Positions 1-7,365 of a stretch of 15,135 nt of DNA are shown here, one piece after another. Below the pieces are notes generated by a model, which saw only the letters and a program-made list of their open reading frames with translations, was not told the origin of the DNA and did no database searches. The stretch comes from JAGXFP01 sp046484585 (GTDB lineage: Bacteria > Desulfobacterota > Desulfobulbia > Desulfobulbales > JAGXFP01): NCBI GenBank assembly GCA_046484585.1, contig JAWOIQ010000182.1, forward strand, positions 1-15,135, read 5' to 3'. The translations under genes and the position numbers were made by a program. Numbering within the stretch: position 1 is the first letter of the stretch; each line of letters starts with the position of its first letter.

Positions 1-108
1 ATCACGATGGCCACCGCGCTGGTCTCGGCGCTGTTGCAGGTCCCGGTGCGGGGCGATCTGGCGATGACCGGCGAGATCACTTTGCGCGGCCGGGTGCTTG
101 GCTGTTGA
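1..108 (+). pseudogene. lon: Lon protease fragment (truncated at both visible ends)
   Basis: The plus strand, frame 1, encodes 35 residues and then a TGA at 106-108. The residues match the S16 proteolytic domain of ATP-dependent protease Lon: ITMATALVSALL, then AMTGEITLRGRVL. In intact Lon this stretch directly follows the catalytic Ser (GPSAGIT) and is followed by PIGGLKEK, which carries the catalytic Lys, and by some 70-80 more residues. Here the match stops after RVL, adds Gly-Cys and ends. The catalytic Lys and the C-terminus are therefore missing, and the product could not be an active protease. The rest of the gene lies off the left edge. The break coincides with that of the convergent ketoacyl-synthase fragment. 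The family assignment is strong. Whether this is a true pseudogene or an assembly chimera is not decidable here. Confidence 0.85.
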
Positions 109-532
109 GGACGGTCCGGGGGTTGTGGTGATGGGTCCAGTAGTCGGTGTTGTAATCGAACTGACTTATATTGTAGACCTCGTTTTCGGTCTCCACCGTG
201 CCGTGTTCGGTCAAGCCGAGATAGACCCCGGTTTTATCCCTGTCATACTCGCTGAAATCGATCCCGGCATCGTTTACGGCATCGTGGGCGCAGTAGACGC
301 TGATGCAGCCCGCCCTGGTCCCCCGCTTGTTTTCCTTTTTCTTGCGGTATCTGGTTTCGGCAAAGGTGCAGACCCCGGCCGGCGCCGGATCCATATAGCG
401 CAGATCGATAGTGGTGATCTCGCTTTGCCCCTTGAGAAGCTTTTCGCGATACTCGGTCAGATTCGAAGCGTTGGGCGCGGCGAGGCCGACCCCGGTGATC
501 ACGATTCTTTGGTTATCCGGTTTTCCTGTCAT
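77..532 (-). pseudogene. Beta-ketoacyl synthase, N-terminal fragment
   Basis: The frame has 151 codons from an ATG at 532, with a weak AGGA about ten bases upstream. It begins RIVITGVGLAAPNA, the N-terminal signature of FabF-like beta-ketoacyl-ACP synthases, which condense acyl chains with malonyl-ACP. Further matches are AGCISVYCAHDAVNDAGID (about residues 74-92), the GVYLGLTEHG segment, and HHNPRTVLN near residue 140. Family members are about 400 residues long. This one loses homology right after NPRTVLNSQ, before the active-site Cys and the two His, so it is catalytically dead. The last seven or so residues are only antisense lon sequence. It could be the start of a KS from a lipid or polyketide operon, cut by the same junction that ends the lon fragment. 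Family call strong, specific role unknown. Confidence 0.8.
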
Positions 533-686
533 CTTAAATATCCTGTCCTGGTTAAAAAAGTGGGAATATAGCGAAGTTAAGAGGTTATGTCGACAACAAG
601 ATCATAAACGGCCGCTCAAATGATCCCGGAATCCGTGACGGCTTAGCGGGAAATTTTGTTTTATTCGTTTGTTGTTACGTAAAAAC
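533..686. other. Non-coding stretch, nothing recognised
   Basis: This part of the gap between the ketoacyl-synthase fragment and the repeat at 687-841 is AT-richer than its surroundings. It holds no convincing gene, terminator hairpin or RNA. A promoter for the leftward ketoacyl synthase could lie here, but I cannot point to clear -10 and -35 boxes. Confidence 0.4.
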
Positions 687-841
687 AATCGTTTTTCCCA
701 GGGTCGCCTCGATTCACCTCGCCGCCCTGCGGGGCGCCCGAGAACGGCGCATCTGCGGTGTTGGCAACTCGTTGATATACCACTAGTATTATCAACATCG
801 TTGCCGCCTTGCATCTGCACCGTTCTCGAACGCTCACGGAT
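687..841 (+). repeat. Structured repeat type 1, full-length copy (left boundary of cluster)
   Basis: This 155-bp element has an inverted partner at 14997-15090. Landmarks in order are AATCGTTTTT (687-696), a GC-rich hairpin around GCCGCCCTGCGGGGCGCC, GAGAACGG, a core, CCGTTCTC, then GAACGCTCACGGAT. The core at 757-810 is 54 bp and is bracketed by two copies of GCATCTGC (749-756 and 811-818). It folds on itself: GGCAAC and GTTGATA on the left pair with TATCAAC and GTTGCC on the right. The stop codon of the 834-2687 dehydratase (834-836) lies inside the element's right end. Confidence 0.8.
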
Positions 842-2687
842 TCAGGTGATCGCCTTGATACTCGGGAACGATTTGCCGAAGATGATCGATCAGGGCGGAG
901 ATATCCCTGCTCAGGGCAGAGCGATGCAGGGCTGCGAGCTCTTCCTGCAACCATTGCCAGTCGACCTCCCGGCTGCTGGCCAGGAAGAGTTTCGGGTGGT
1001 TGGTTTTCTGCAGGTTTTCCCGTTCATGGAATATCTCCTCGAAGAGCTTCTCCCCGGGCCGCAGGCCGGTAAAAATAATTTCGATATCCTGGCCCGGCAC
1101 CAGCCCGGAGAGCCTGATCATCTCCTCGGCCAGCTCGCGGATCAGCATGGGCTCGCCCATATCGAGGACGAATATCTCCCCGCCCCGACCCATCGCTCCG
1201 GCCTGGAGAATCAGGCCGACCGATTCCGGAATGGTCATGAAATAACGGGTAATATCCGGATGGGTGACGGTTACCGGGCCGCCGGCCAGGATCTGCTTTT
1301 CGAAGAGCGGCACAACCGAGCCGGCCGAGCCGAGAACATTGCCGAAACGGGTCGTGATAAACCGGGTTTTCGAGCGTTTGGCCAGGTTCTGGCAGTAGAT
1401 CTCGGCGATCCGCTTGGTGGTTCCCATCACGTTGGCGGGATTGACCGCTTTGTCGGTGGAAACCAGGACAAAGGCCTCGGACCGGTAAAGATGGGCGGCA
1501 TCGGCGACCACCTTGGAACCGGAAACGTTATTGACCACCCCCTCGGCGGGATTGACTTCGATCATCGGCACATGTTTATAGGCTGCGGCATGAAAAACCA
1601 CCTGGGGCGCGAACTCCTTGAAGAGCCAATCCACCCTTTCCGGATTTTTCACGTCGCCGAGCACCGTGGCAATCTTAAGATCGGGAAAGGAGCTCCGCAA
1701 CTCGTGGTCTATGGTGTAGATATTAAATTCGCCATGATCCAGAATGATCAGCCGGGATGGCTGTTGCCCGGCAATCTGCCGGCAGAGTTCCGAACCGATT
1801 GAGCCGCCGGCCCCGGTAACGAGGACCGCTTTGCCTTCGAGATAATTGGCAATGGCCCGGTAATCAAGCTCGACCGCGTCCCTGCCCAGCAGGTCCTCAA
1901 GGGTTACCGCCCGCAGCTGATCGGCCTGGACCGTATCGCCGGAAAGTTCGGCCAGGGATGGCAGGGTTTTACACCTGACCCCGATCCGGCTGCATTCACC
2001 GACCAGTTTTTTGATCGTAGCGGGATCGGCCGAGGGGATGGCGAGAAGCACCAGTTCGATCTCGTAGAGCAGGACAACTTCCTCGATCCGGTCCAGGCCG
2101 CCGTAAACCCGGACCCCGTGCAGCTCCCGTTTATACTTGCGCGGATCGTCATCGACCAGGGCGACCGGTTGAAATTCCGGTTTATGGAGCAGGTCGCGAA
2201 GCAGCAGTTCGGCCGCCTGACCGGCGCCGACCACCAGGGTGCGCACCCCTTCCTGTTTGTTGAGCCGAAGCTTGCGGTCTTTCAACAATCGATAGCATAA
2301 GCGGGTGCCGGCCAGACCGATGATCAGAAAGAGCGGGCTCAGGAGCAGAACCGTCCGGGGAATCCCCTGCAACCGGAAGAAGATAAAGGCAAAAAGATTG
2401 ACGATCAGGCCGCCAAGCAGAACCGCCTTGACGATCCTGATCAGGTCCGGCAGGGACGCGTATCGCCAGATCCCCCTGTACAGGCCGAACAACCGGAAAA
2501 TAACGGCATGCACCAATAACGACAGCGGCAGCAGACGGTAGAAGCCGTTCAGGAATTCGGCGGGGATTTCCTGGAGATTGAAGCGGAACCAGAATGCCAG
2601 AAACAAGGTCGCCGGCACCCAGAAGAGATCGTGCAGAAACGCGGCCCAACGATTGAATATTAATTTTGAAAGGTACCCCTTAATCAC
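834..2687 (-). CDS. Membrane nucleotide-sugar 4,6-dehydratase (WbpM/CapD/FlaA1 family)
   Basis: The 617-residue protein has the full two-part architecture of WbpM/PglF/CapD enzymes, which make UDP-4-keto-6-deoxy-GlcNAc from UDP-GlcNAc. The N-terminus has about four hydrophobic segments (roughly residues 13-35, 50-70, 88-108 and 112-132). Then comes a first Rossmann-like domain (VVGAGQA at 152-158). The catalytic SDR domain carries the NAD site TGAGGSIGSE (291-300), HAAAYKHVPMIE (366-377) and STDKAVNPANVMGTTKR (410-426), where Thr-Asp-Lys and the Met-x3-Lys replace the usual Ser-Tyr-Lys triad. The start is GTG at 2687 with TGGAG eight bases upstream. It is separated from the rest of the cluster by repeats and a GIY-YIG gene, and its last codons and stop lie in a repeat. 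Its product would feed the WbpV-like reductase at 4231-5205 to give UDP-QuiNAc. The family is sure; the exact sugar is inferred. Confidence 0.93.
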   Translation of the reverse strand: MIKGYLSKLIFNRWAAFLHDLFWVPATLFLAFWFRFNLQEIPAEFLNGFYRLLPLSLLVHAVIFRLFGLYRGIWRYASLPDLIRIVKAVLLGGLIVNLFAFIFFRLQGIPRTVLLLSPLFLIIGLAGTRLCYRLLKDRKLRLNKQEGVRTLVVGAGQAAELLLRDLLHKPEFQPVALVDDDPRKYKRELHGVRVYGGLDRIEEVVLLYEIELVLLAIPSADPATIKKLVGECSRIGVRCKTLPSLAELSGDTVQADQLRAVTLEDLLGRDAVELDYRAIANYLEGKAVLVTGAGGSIGSELCRQIAGQQPSRLIILDHGEFNIYTIDHELRSSFPDLKIATVLGDVKNPERVDWLFKEFAPQVVFHAAAYKHVPMIEVNPAEGVVNNVSGSKVVADAAHLYRSEAFVLVSTDKAVNPANVMGTTKRIAEIYCQNLAKRSKTRFITTRFGNVLGSAGSVVPLFEKQILAGGPVTVTHPDITRYFMTIPESVGLILQAGAMGRGGEIFVLDMGEPMLIRELAEEMIRLSGLVPGQDIEIIFTGLRPGEKLFEEIFHERENLQKTNHPKLFLASSREVDWQWLQEELAALHRSALSRDISALIDHLRQIVPEYQGDHLNP

Positions 2688-2777
2688 CAGCGCTACTCCA
2701 TCCCAATATATTTTTTATAGCATCTCCCGAGGGTCGAAACGACGCAAGAGTCCGGAAATTTAATTCCCCCAAAAAAA

Positions 2778-2878
2778 CTGGATTGCTTCACTCCGTTCGC
2801 AATGACGACAACTTCAAACCGCAACAGTTAGTCCCGGCACCCACGTCACTGCGAGGAGCGTAGCGACGCGGCAGTCCA
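2778..2878. repeat. REP-like palindrome pair, downstream side of GIY-YIG gene
   Basis: Unit A (2778-2806) reads CTGGATTGCTTC, then ...GTTCGCAATGAC. Unit B (2845-2878) reads GTCACTGCGAGGAG, then ...GCGGCAGTCCA. A and B are imperfect inverted versions of one another, separated by 38 bp. Unit B is repeated exactly, and unit A with one mismatch, on the other side of the nuclease gene. Such CATTGCGAG-type elements are common dispersed repeats in many bacteria. Unit B ends six bases before the nuclease stop codon. The rest of the 2688-2884 gap shows nothing else I recognise. Confidence 0.85.
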
Positions 2879-2884
2879 TCGCTT

Positions 2885-3175
2885 TCACAAAATACTCTCG
2901 TATAAATCATTCCATTCCATATTCATGGACTCAATCAGGTCTAGCTTCTTTGCCCTTGAGCCGGCCTTGATCTGCTTCTCGCGTGTTATAGCTGTTTCCA
3001 TCGTATCGAGAAGCTCATAGTACACCAACAGGTGCAAGGCATATCGGCTCGTAAATCCTTTCACCAGATTATTCTTGTGTTCCCAAACCCGCTTAACCAG
3101 ATTGGAGGTAACCCCGGTGTAAAGCGTACCATTGCGGCAATTCGCCATGATATACACCGCCGGCTGTCTAGGCAT
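2885..3175 (-). CDS. Small GIY-YIG nuclease-domain protein
   Basis: This complete 96-residue single-domain protein of the GIY-YIG superfamily (YhbQ/UPF0213-like) belongs to a group often mislabelled as UvrC-like. Motifs seen: VYIM at 7-10 and YTGVTSNL at 19-26 (the GIY and YIG strands, here VYI and YTG), then RVWEHK at 29-34 with the catalytic Arg and the His. TREKQIKAGSRAKK at 64-77 includes the metal-binding Glu66, and the protein ends in a typical EWNDLYESIL. All key residues are present. The ATG at 3175 has GAGG eight bases upstream. It is unrelated to sugar biosynthesis and is enclosed by exact direct copies of a 34-bp repeat (2845-2878 and 3199-3232). This suggests it entered the locus as a small cassette, or that it acts on these palindromes. 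The substrate is unknown. Confidence 0.9.
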   Translation of the reverse strand: MPRQPAVYIMANCRNGTLYTGVTSNLVKRVWEHKNNLVKGFTSRYALHLLVYYELLDTMETAITREKQIKAGSRAKKLDLIESMNMEWNDLYESIL

Positions 3176-3198
3176 ATTTATTACCTCTTCAAACTTCC

Positions 3199-3293
3199 GT
3201 CACTGCGAGGAGCGTAGCGACGCGGCAGTCCAGGCAGTCAGCGCTCCAACTCGCTAAAACCATTCTGGATTGCTTCACTTCGTTCGCAATGAC
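3199..3293. repeat. REP-like palindrome pair, upstream side of GIY-YIG gene
   Basis: Unit B (3199-3232) is identical over all 34 bases to 2845-2878 and in the same orientation. Unit A (3265-3293) matches 2778-2806 at 28 of 29 bases, also in the same orientation. The order along the plus strand is A, B, gene, B, A. This copy of B ends upstream of the nuclease ribosome-binding site (3184-3187). Confidence 0.85.
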
Positions 3294-3352
3294 AGTACGC
3301 AACCCCCACCTTCCCATACCAACAAGGAGAGACAAGACGGGAAGTCCGGTCT

Positions 3353-3428
3353 CGCCCCCTCACCCCTAACCCCTCACCGTCATCGCCCCTTACAGCGGTC
3401 CAGCCATTAACCTTGAACCTTGAACCTG
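3353..3428. repeat. Short degenerate tandem repeats
   Basis: Two small 7-bp tandem tracts lie in the gap downstream of the phosphoglycosyl transferase gene. One is CCCCTCA/CCCCTAA/CCCCTCA at about 3356-3378. The other is AACCTTG repeated about 2.7 times at 3409-3427. No gene is supported in 3294-3431. Confidence 0.6.
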
Positions 3429-3431
3429 TCC

Positions 3432-3992
3432 TTAATGCGAAACCCCTTCCCTTGCCACTATCTTCAGAAAGGTGCGCCACAATATCCGCAGATCAAAGCA
3501 CAGTGAGCGCCGGTGCAGATACTCCGCATCGAGCTTGACCTTCTCGGGGATCGGCAACTCGTCCCGCCCGTTGATCTGAGCCCAGCCGGTCAACCCCGGC
3601 ATCATTTGATCCACGCCGTATCGAGTGCGCAAGGCAATCAGATCTTCCTGATTGAACAGGGCCGGCCGGGGGCCGACAAAGCTCATGTCGCCCTTGAAAA
3701 TGCTCCATAACTGGGGCAGTTCGTCCAGACTCGACCTGCGGAGAAAGGAACCGATCGGAGTGAGGTGCGCGGCCGGATCGGCGAGCAGATGCGTCGCCAC
3801 CGCCGGGGTGCCCACCCGCATGCTGCGAAACTTGGGCATCCTGAAAATCCGATTATTCCGCCCTACCCGGTCGGACCAATATAAAACCGGCCCCGCGGAG
3901 GTCAGCTTAACCAGCAAGGCCACCAAAACAAACGGCAACGCCAGAATCACTGTAGCCGGGACGGCCAGAATAAGATCAAAGACTCTTTTCAT
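3432..3992 (-). CDS. Initiating phosphoglycosyl transferase (PglC/WbaP-catalytic-domain type)
   Basis: At 186 residues this is the size of a minimal monotopic phosphoglycosyl transferase. Such enzymes transfer a sugar-1-phosphate from a UDP-sugar to undecaprenyl phosphate on the inner membrane face and so start the repeat unit. Residues 5-30 form one hydrophobic segment with a Pro near 20, as expected of the re-entrant helix. Then follow KFRSM (54-58), the catalytic Asp-Glu in SLDELPQLW (88-96), GDMSFVGPRP (101-110) and PGLTGWAQINGR (132-143). The full signature set is intact. Start ATG at 3992 has a modest AGG upstream. The WbpV-like reductase just upstream suggests a D-QuiNAc or related 6-deoxy-HexNAc as the first sugar, as in wbpV-wbpL style arrangements. 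The donor is inferred, the family is certain. Confidence 0.92.
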   Translation of the reverse strand: MKRVFDLILAVPATVILALPFVLVALLVKLTSAGPVLYWSDRVGRNNRIFRMPKFRSMRVGTPAVATHLLADPAAHLTPIGSFLRRSSLDELPQLWSIFKGDMSFVGPRPALFNQEDLIALRTRYGVDQMMPGLTGWAQINGRDELPIPEKVKLDAEYLHRRSLCFDLRILWRTFLKIVAREGVSH

Positions 3993-4106
3993 GCAAAACC
4001 TGTGTTATCCGCGACGCAGCCCCTCGTCACCAGAAGACAACCTCAAACCGAATTCGCAAAAAGTCAAAACCGGGATGGTTAAGCATGCAATACCCCTTGC
4101 CTGGTG

Positions 4107-4239
4107 AAAATCGTCAGATCCAAGGCACGCAAATTTCGAGAAATGAAGCGTACTCAGGCACACTGCAATGACGAGAAAATTTGCAGCAACACAGGAACTG
4201 GCGATTTATGCCCTTCAGGGTGCTTTTTGCTTAGCCATC
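4107..4239 (-). repeat. Structured repeat type 2, copy A
   Basis: Read on the minus strand, this closely matches the copy at 7366-7491, in opposite orientation on the chromosome. Shared blocks are GATGGCTAAGCAAAAA, CGCCAG(T/C)TCCTG, GTTGCTGCAAATT, CTCGTCATTGCAG, CGAAATTT and GCCTTGGATCTGACGATTTT. Near its right end it has extra bases (about 4208-4222) relative to the other copy, and its central palindrome is degraded. The TAA stop of the 4231-5205 gene is supplied by the arm GATGGCTAAGC. Related bases (TTCGCAAAAAGTC, GGGATGG) continue out to about 4055. Confidence 0.8.
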
Positions 4240-5205
4240 ATTTTGAAAGGCGCGAACCATTTCGGGCAGCGCCTTTCTTAAACTTTTTTCGGGTTTAAAC
4301 TTCAAGATTTCCTGAATTTTAGTGGAGGAATAACAGTCATCTCCCAACAATTTATTATACCGACAGGTATCGAAGGGAACCTTGCCTAATCGACCAAACA
4401 AATCACCCATCCTGGCCAGAATCAAAAAAAATGTTTCAGGCACGGACCAATCCGGAATTTTTCTTCCCACCGCAAGGCACATTTCATTAAATATTTCGCG
4501 GGATGAATAACGAATTCCATCGGTTACGATAAAGATCTCGCCACTCGCCTCCTTTTTTTCGGCGGCTAAAACCAGAGCCTTCACCAGATCATAAACATGG
4601 ACCATGGTCCGGATATTGCCGGTATCGGGAAGGGGCGGAAACCAGCCCTTATCGATACAACGGAGCATCATGGCGAGATTACCCTTGACACTCCTTCCAT
4701 AGACCAGCGCGGGACGAATAATCGAGACATGCATCCCCGTTGCCCGGCCGATCTCCAATATTTTGATCTCCGCCTCCCGCTTGGTCAGCCCGTAGCTCCC
4801 GTCAGGTTCACCCTGATATTCCTCATCAGCGCAAATTCCATCGGGCGAAGAGCCGCCCGCCTTTACGCTGCTTGCGAAAACAAACCGCTTAACCCCTTGT
4901 CGGACGGCAATTTCGGCAAGCATAACGGTGGCATCGGCATTGACTTTTTTATATAAGAAATCGATTTTCGGACCGATCCTGAAATCATGGGCAATGCCGG
5001 CCAGATGAAAAATCGTGTCAACTCCGGCCAACTCCGCGGCAGGCAGGGCACCATTCTCAAAATCCCAGCAGAAATGACTGTCCCAGCACCCCTCGGCCGA
5101 ACGGCGGGAAACCGCCTTGATTCTGACGTTCTCCCTTTCGCGCAGAAAACAGCACAACTCACGGCCGACAAATCCGGTAGCGCCTGTAACCAAACAATTG
5201 TTCAT
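4231..5205 (-). CDS. NAD(P)-dependent nucleotide-sugar epimerase/4-reductase, WbpV-like
   Basis: This 324-residue extended SDR has TGATGFVG at 7-14 for NAD(P), IFHLAG at 65-70, SSVK at 112-115 and the catalytic Tyr138-Gly-Leu-Thr-Lys142. RPALVYG and the following KGNLAMM region are typical of the WbpV/WreQ group. These enzymes reduce UDP-4-keto-6-deoxy-GlcNAc to UDP-D-QuiNAc. It starts at ATG 5205, three bases after the stop of the 2-epimerase gene, with AGGTGA just upstream, so the two are probably co-translated. The next gene downstream is the phosphoglycosyl transferase, the usual neighbour of wbpV-type reductases. A plain UDP-GlcNAc 4-epimerase is an alternative that sequence alone does not exclude. 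The C-terminal codons and stop run into a repeat arm. Confidence 0.88.
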   Translation of the reverse strand: MNNCLVTGATGFVGRELCCFLRERENVRIKAVSRRSAEGCWDSHFCWDFENGALPAAELAGVDTIFHLAGIAHDFRIGPKIDFLYKKVNADATVMLAEIAVRQGVKRFVFASSVKAGGSSPDGICADEEYQGEPDGSYGLTKREAEIKILEIGRATGMHVSIIRPALVYGRSVKGNLAMMLRCIDKGWFPPLPDTGNIRTMVHVYDLVKALVLAAEKKEASGEIFIVTDGIRYSSREIFNEMCLAVGRKIPDWSVPETFFLILARMGDLFGRLGKVPFDTCRYNKLLGDDCYSSTKIQEILKFKPEKSLRKALPEMVRAFQNDG

Positions 5206-5208
5206 CGA

Positions 5209-6330
5209 TCACCTGTGCCAGACAGTCCTGTTCACGTAGTCGGTATAGCTCAGCACAATGCGGACCACTTTTTTCGAGACATTTGCAACGTCATAGTCAC
5301 CGACTATTCTAAAAGGCATGTCGCCGGACGATTGGGATACAACCGTCTCTATCGCCGCAATTACCTCTTCCGACTTCAAGCCGCACATGATCAACGTGCC
5401 CTCATCCATCCCCTCGGGGCGTTCATGGGTATTCCGGATGGTAACCGCGGGGAAATTAAGAATCGAGGCCTCCTCGGTAATTGTGCCGCTGTCCGAGATC
5501 ACGCAGTGGGCCTCCTGCTGTAATTTAATGTAATCGCAGAAACCAAAAGGTTTCAGGAATTGGACTTTGGAATTTATCGGGTATGACGACAAGGTTTCAA
5601 GTCGTTTTTTAGTGCGCGGGTGGGTCGAAACGATTACAGGCAGTTTCCACTTTTCCGCCAGGGCATTAAAAGTAGCTACCAGGTCCCGAAGATTAACCGG
5701 GGCGTCGACATTTTCTTCCCGATGGGCGCTAACCACAAAATACCTGCCTTTCTCCAAGTTCAACCGAGTGAGAATGTCTGATTCATTTATCTTCGGCAGA
5801 TAATGATCCAGAACCTCCCGCATATGAGAACCGGTTTTAATAATCGTCTCCGGTTTGATGCCTTCGGCGATCAGATAGCGCCGGGCATGTTCGGTCAGGA
5901 CAAGATTGATATCGCTTAAGTGATCGAGGACTTTGCGGTTCAACTCCTCGGGAACACGCTGATCGAAACAACGGTTCCCCGCCTCCATATGGAAGACCGG
6001 AATTTTCCGGCGCTTGGCTGCGATCACCCCCAGGCATGAATTGGTATCGCCGTAGAGCAGAACCGCATCGGGCTCTTCCTTTGCCAGCACCTCGTCAACC
6101 TTCATGATCACTTGGGCGATGGTCTGGGCTCCGTTCTCGCCGACAGCGCCCAGGAAATAATCCGGCTTTCTTATCTCCAGGTCATCGAAGAAGACCTGGT
6201 TGAGCTCGAAATCGAAATTCTGCCCGGTATGGACCAGGAGATGTTCGGTATGGCGATCGAACTCGGCAATCACCCGGCTCATCTTGATCAGCTCGGGCCG
6301 GGTGCCGACTATGGTCATCACCTTAAGCAT
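5209..6330 (-). CDS. UDP-N-acetylglucosamine 2-epimerase family, FnlC/WbjD/CapG-like
   Basis: This 373-residue protein belongs to the non-hydrolysing UDP-GlcNAc 2-epimerase fold (GT-B-like). Motifs: GTRPELIK (9-16), HTGQNFD (34-40), YGDTNS (93-98), HMEAGNRCFDQRVPEE (114-129), SAHREENVD (201-209) and SDSGTITEEA near residue 280. The CFDQRVPEELNRK stretch is characteristic of the subgroup that performs the last step in UDP-L-FucNAc or UDP-L-QuiNAc synthesis, as opposed to WecB. The ATG at 6330 overlaps the 3' end of the dehydratase gene by eight bases and is preceded by GAGGA, so translation is likely coupled. The pairing with the FnlA-like gene supports the L-sugar pathway. The exact epimer produced depends on the reductase at 7690-8559. 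Confidence 0.92.
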   Translation of the reverse strand: MLKVMTIVGTRPELIKMSRVIAEFDRHTEHLLVHTGQNFDFELNQVFFDDLEIRKPDYFLGAVGENGAQTIAQVIMKVDEVLAKEEPDAVLLYGDTNSCLGVIAAKRRKIPVFHMEAGNRCFDQRVPEELNRKVLDHLSDINLVLTEHARRYLIAEGIKPETIIKTGSHMREVLDHYLPKINESDILTRLNLEKGRYFVVSAHREENVDAPVNLRDLVATFNALAEKWKLPVIVSTHPRTKKRLETLSSYPINSKVQFLKPFGFCDYIKLQQEAHCVISDSGTITEEASILNFPAVTIRNTHERPEGMDEGTLIMCGLKSEEVIAAIETVVSQSSGDMPFRIVGDYDVANVSKKVVRIVLSYTDYVNRTVWHR

Positions 6331-7333
6331 CGAGTTCCTCCCGGACGAAATCCAGCTTCAGAAGCAGGGTCTTCACCTGTTCGATGTCAAGCCGCTCGGT
6401 ATTGTGGGAGGTATAGTCATCGAATTGGGAGATTTTCTCCTCGCCGTCGCTGAAAAATTTCGCGTAATTAAGATCCCGGTTGTCGGCCGGAATCCTGAAG
6501 TAATCTCCAAGATCATCGGCTCTCGCCATCTCCTCCCTGGAAATCAGGGATTCGAAAAGCTTCTCGCCGTGCCGGGTCCCGATAATCCTGACAGGGTTAT
6601 CCTTGCCGAACAACTCCTTAAGAGCCCGGGCCAGGACTTCGACCGTCGAAGCGGGGGCCTTCTGGACAAAGATATCTCCCTGGGCGCCGTGTTCGAAGGC
6701 ATATAAAACCAGATCCACGGAATCCTCCAGGGACATCAGAAAACGGGTCATCTGGGGATCGGTAACCGTCAAGGGCTTCCCCTCCTTCAACTGGGAAACG
6801 AAGAGGGGAATCACCGAGCCCCGGGAGGCCATGACATTGCCGTATCTGGTCGCACAGATCACCGTTTCGCCATCCCCCTGCATCCGGGCCTTGGCGACCA
6901 TCAGCTTCTCCATCATCGCCTTGGACACCCCCATGGCGTTAATGGGGTATACCGCTTTATCGGTGCTCAGCACCACCACCCTTTGAACCCCTTGGGCGAT
7001 CGCGGCGGCCATCATGTTCTCGGTGCCGATAATATTGGTCCGCACCGCCTCCATGGGATAAAATTCGCAGGACGGCACCTGCTTCAAGGCGGCGGCATGG
7101 AAAACGTAATCCACCCCCTTCATCGCCTGATAGATGCTGTCGTATTCACGGACATCGCCGATATAGAACTTTAATTTATCGTTGTTCAGGGCGATCCGCA
7201 TTTCTTCCTGTTTTTTCTCGTCACGGCTGAAGATCCGGATTTCGCGGACATCCGTCGACAGAAACCGCTTGAGGACGGTATTGCCGAATGATCCGGTGCC
7301 GCCGGTAATCATCAGGGTTTTATTGTTAAACAT
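6323..7333 (-). CDS. UDP-GlcNAc 4,6-dehydratase/5-epimerase, FnlA/WbjB/CapE-like
   Basis: This 336-residue extended SDR has TGGTGSFG at 10-17, HAAALKQVP at 79-87 and STDKAVYPINAMGVSK at 123-138, giving the Met-x3-Lys form of the catalytic site. It is shorter than the membrane dehydratase at 834-2687 and has no transmembrane part, as expected for the soluble CapE/FnlA class. That class makes a 2-acetamido-2,6-dideoxy-4-keto-L-hexose from UDP-GlcNAc. The ATG at 7333 has AGGAG nine bases upstream. It is the first gene of a tight three-gene run (this, the 2-epimerase and the WbpV-like reductase) that begins just downstream of a repeat cluster, so it may need its own promoter. The C-terminal half (HGEKLFESL, MTRFLMSLEDSV) is typical. 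High confidence in class. Confidence 0.93.
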   Translation of the reverse strand: MFNNKTLMITGGTGSFGNTVLKRFLSTDVREIRIFSRDEKKQEEMRIALNNDKLKFYIGDVREYDSIYQAMKGVDYVFHAAALKQVPSCEFYPMEAVRTNIIGTENMMAAAIAQGVQRVVVLSTDKAVYPINAMGVSKAMMEKLMVAKARMQGDGETVICATRYGNVMASRGSVIPLFVSQLKEGKPLTVTDPQMTRFLMSLEDSVDLVLYAFEHGAQGDIFVQKAPASTVEVLARALKELFGKDNPVRIIGTRHGEKLFESLISREEMARADDLGDYFRIPADNRDLNYAKFFSDGEEKISQFDDYTSHNTERLDIEQVKTLLLKLDFVREELDA

Positions 7334-7365
7334 GATCTGGGACTCCTAAATATTGCAGGTTGTTC

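Noticed and set aside
757..818. Integron attC site
   Set aside because: The core hairpin is attC-like in size and holds GTTGGCAAC, but I see no convincing paired GTTRRRY and RYYYAAC ends, no integrase and no cassette array.
669..1802. 377-codon plus-strand frame
   Set aside because: It is antisense to the dehydratase, whose motifs are unambiguous, and starts in the repeat. Long antisense frames are expected in GC-rich coding DNA.
3238..3480. 80-codon minus-strand frame containing CHCERSEAIQ
   Set aside because: That peptide is the tell-tale translation of CATTGCGAA-type dispersed repeats. The frame also overlaps the end of the phosphoglycosyl transferase and low-complexity tandem DNA.
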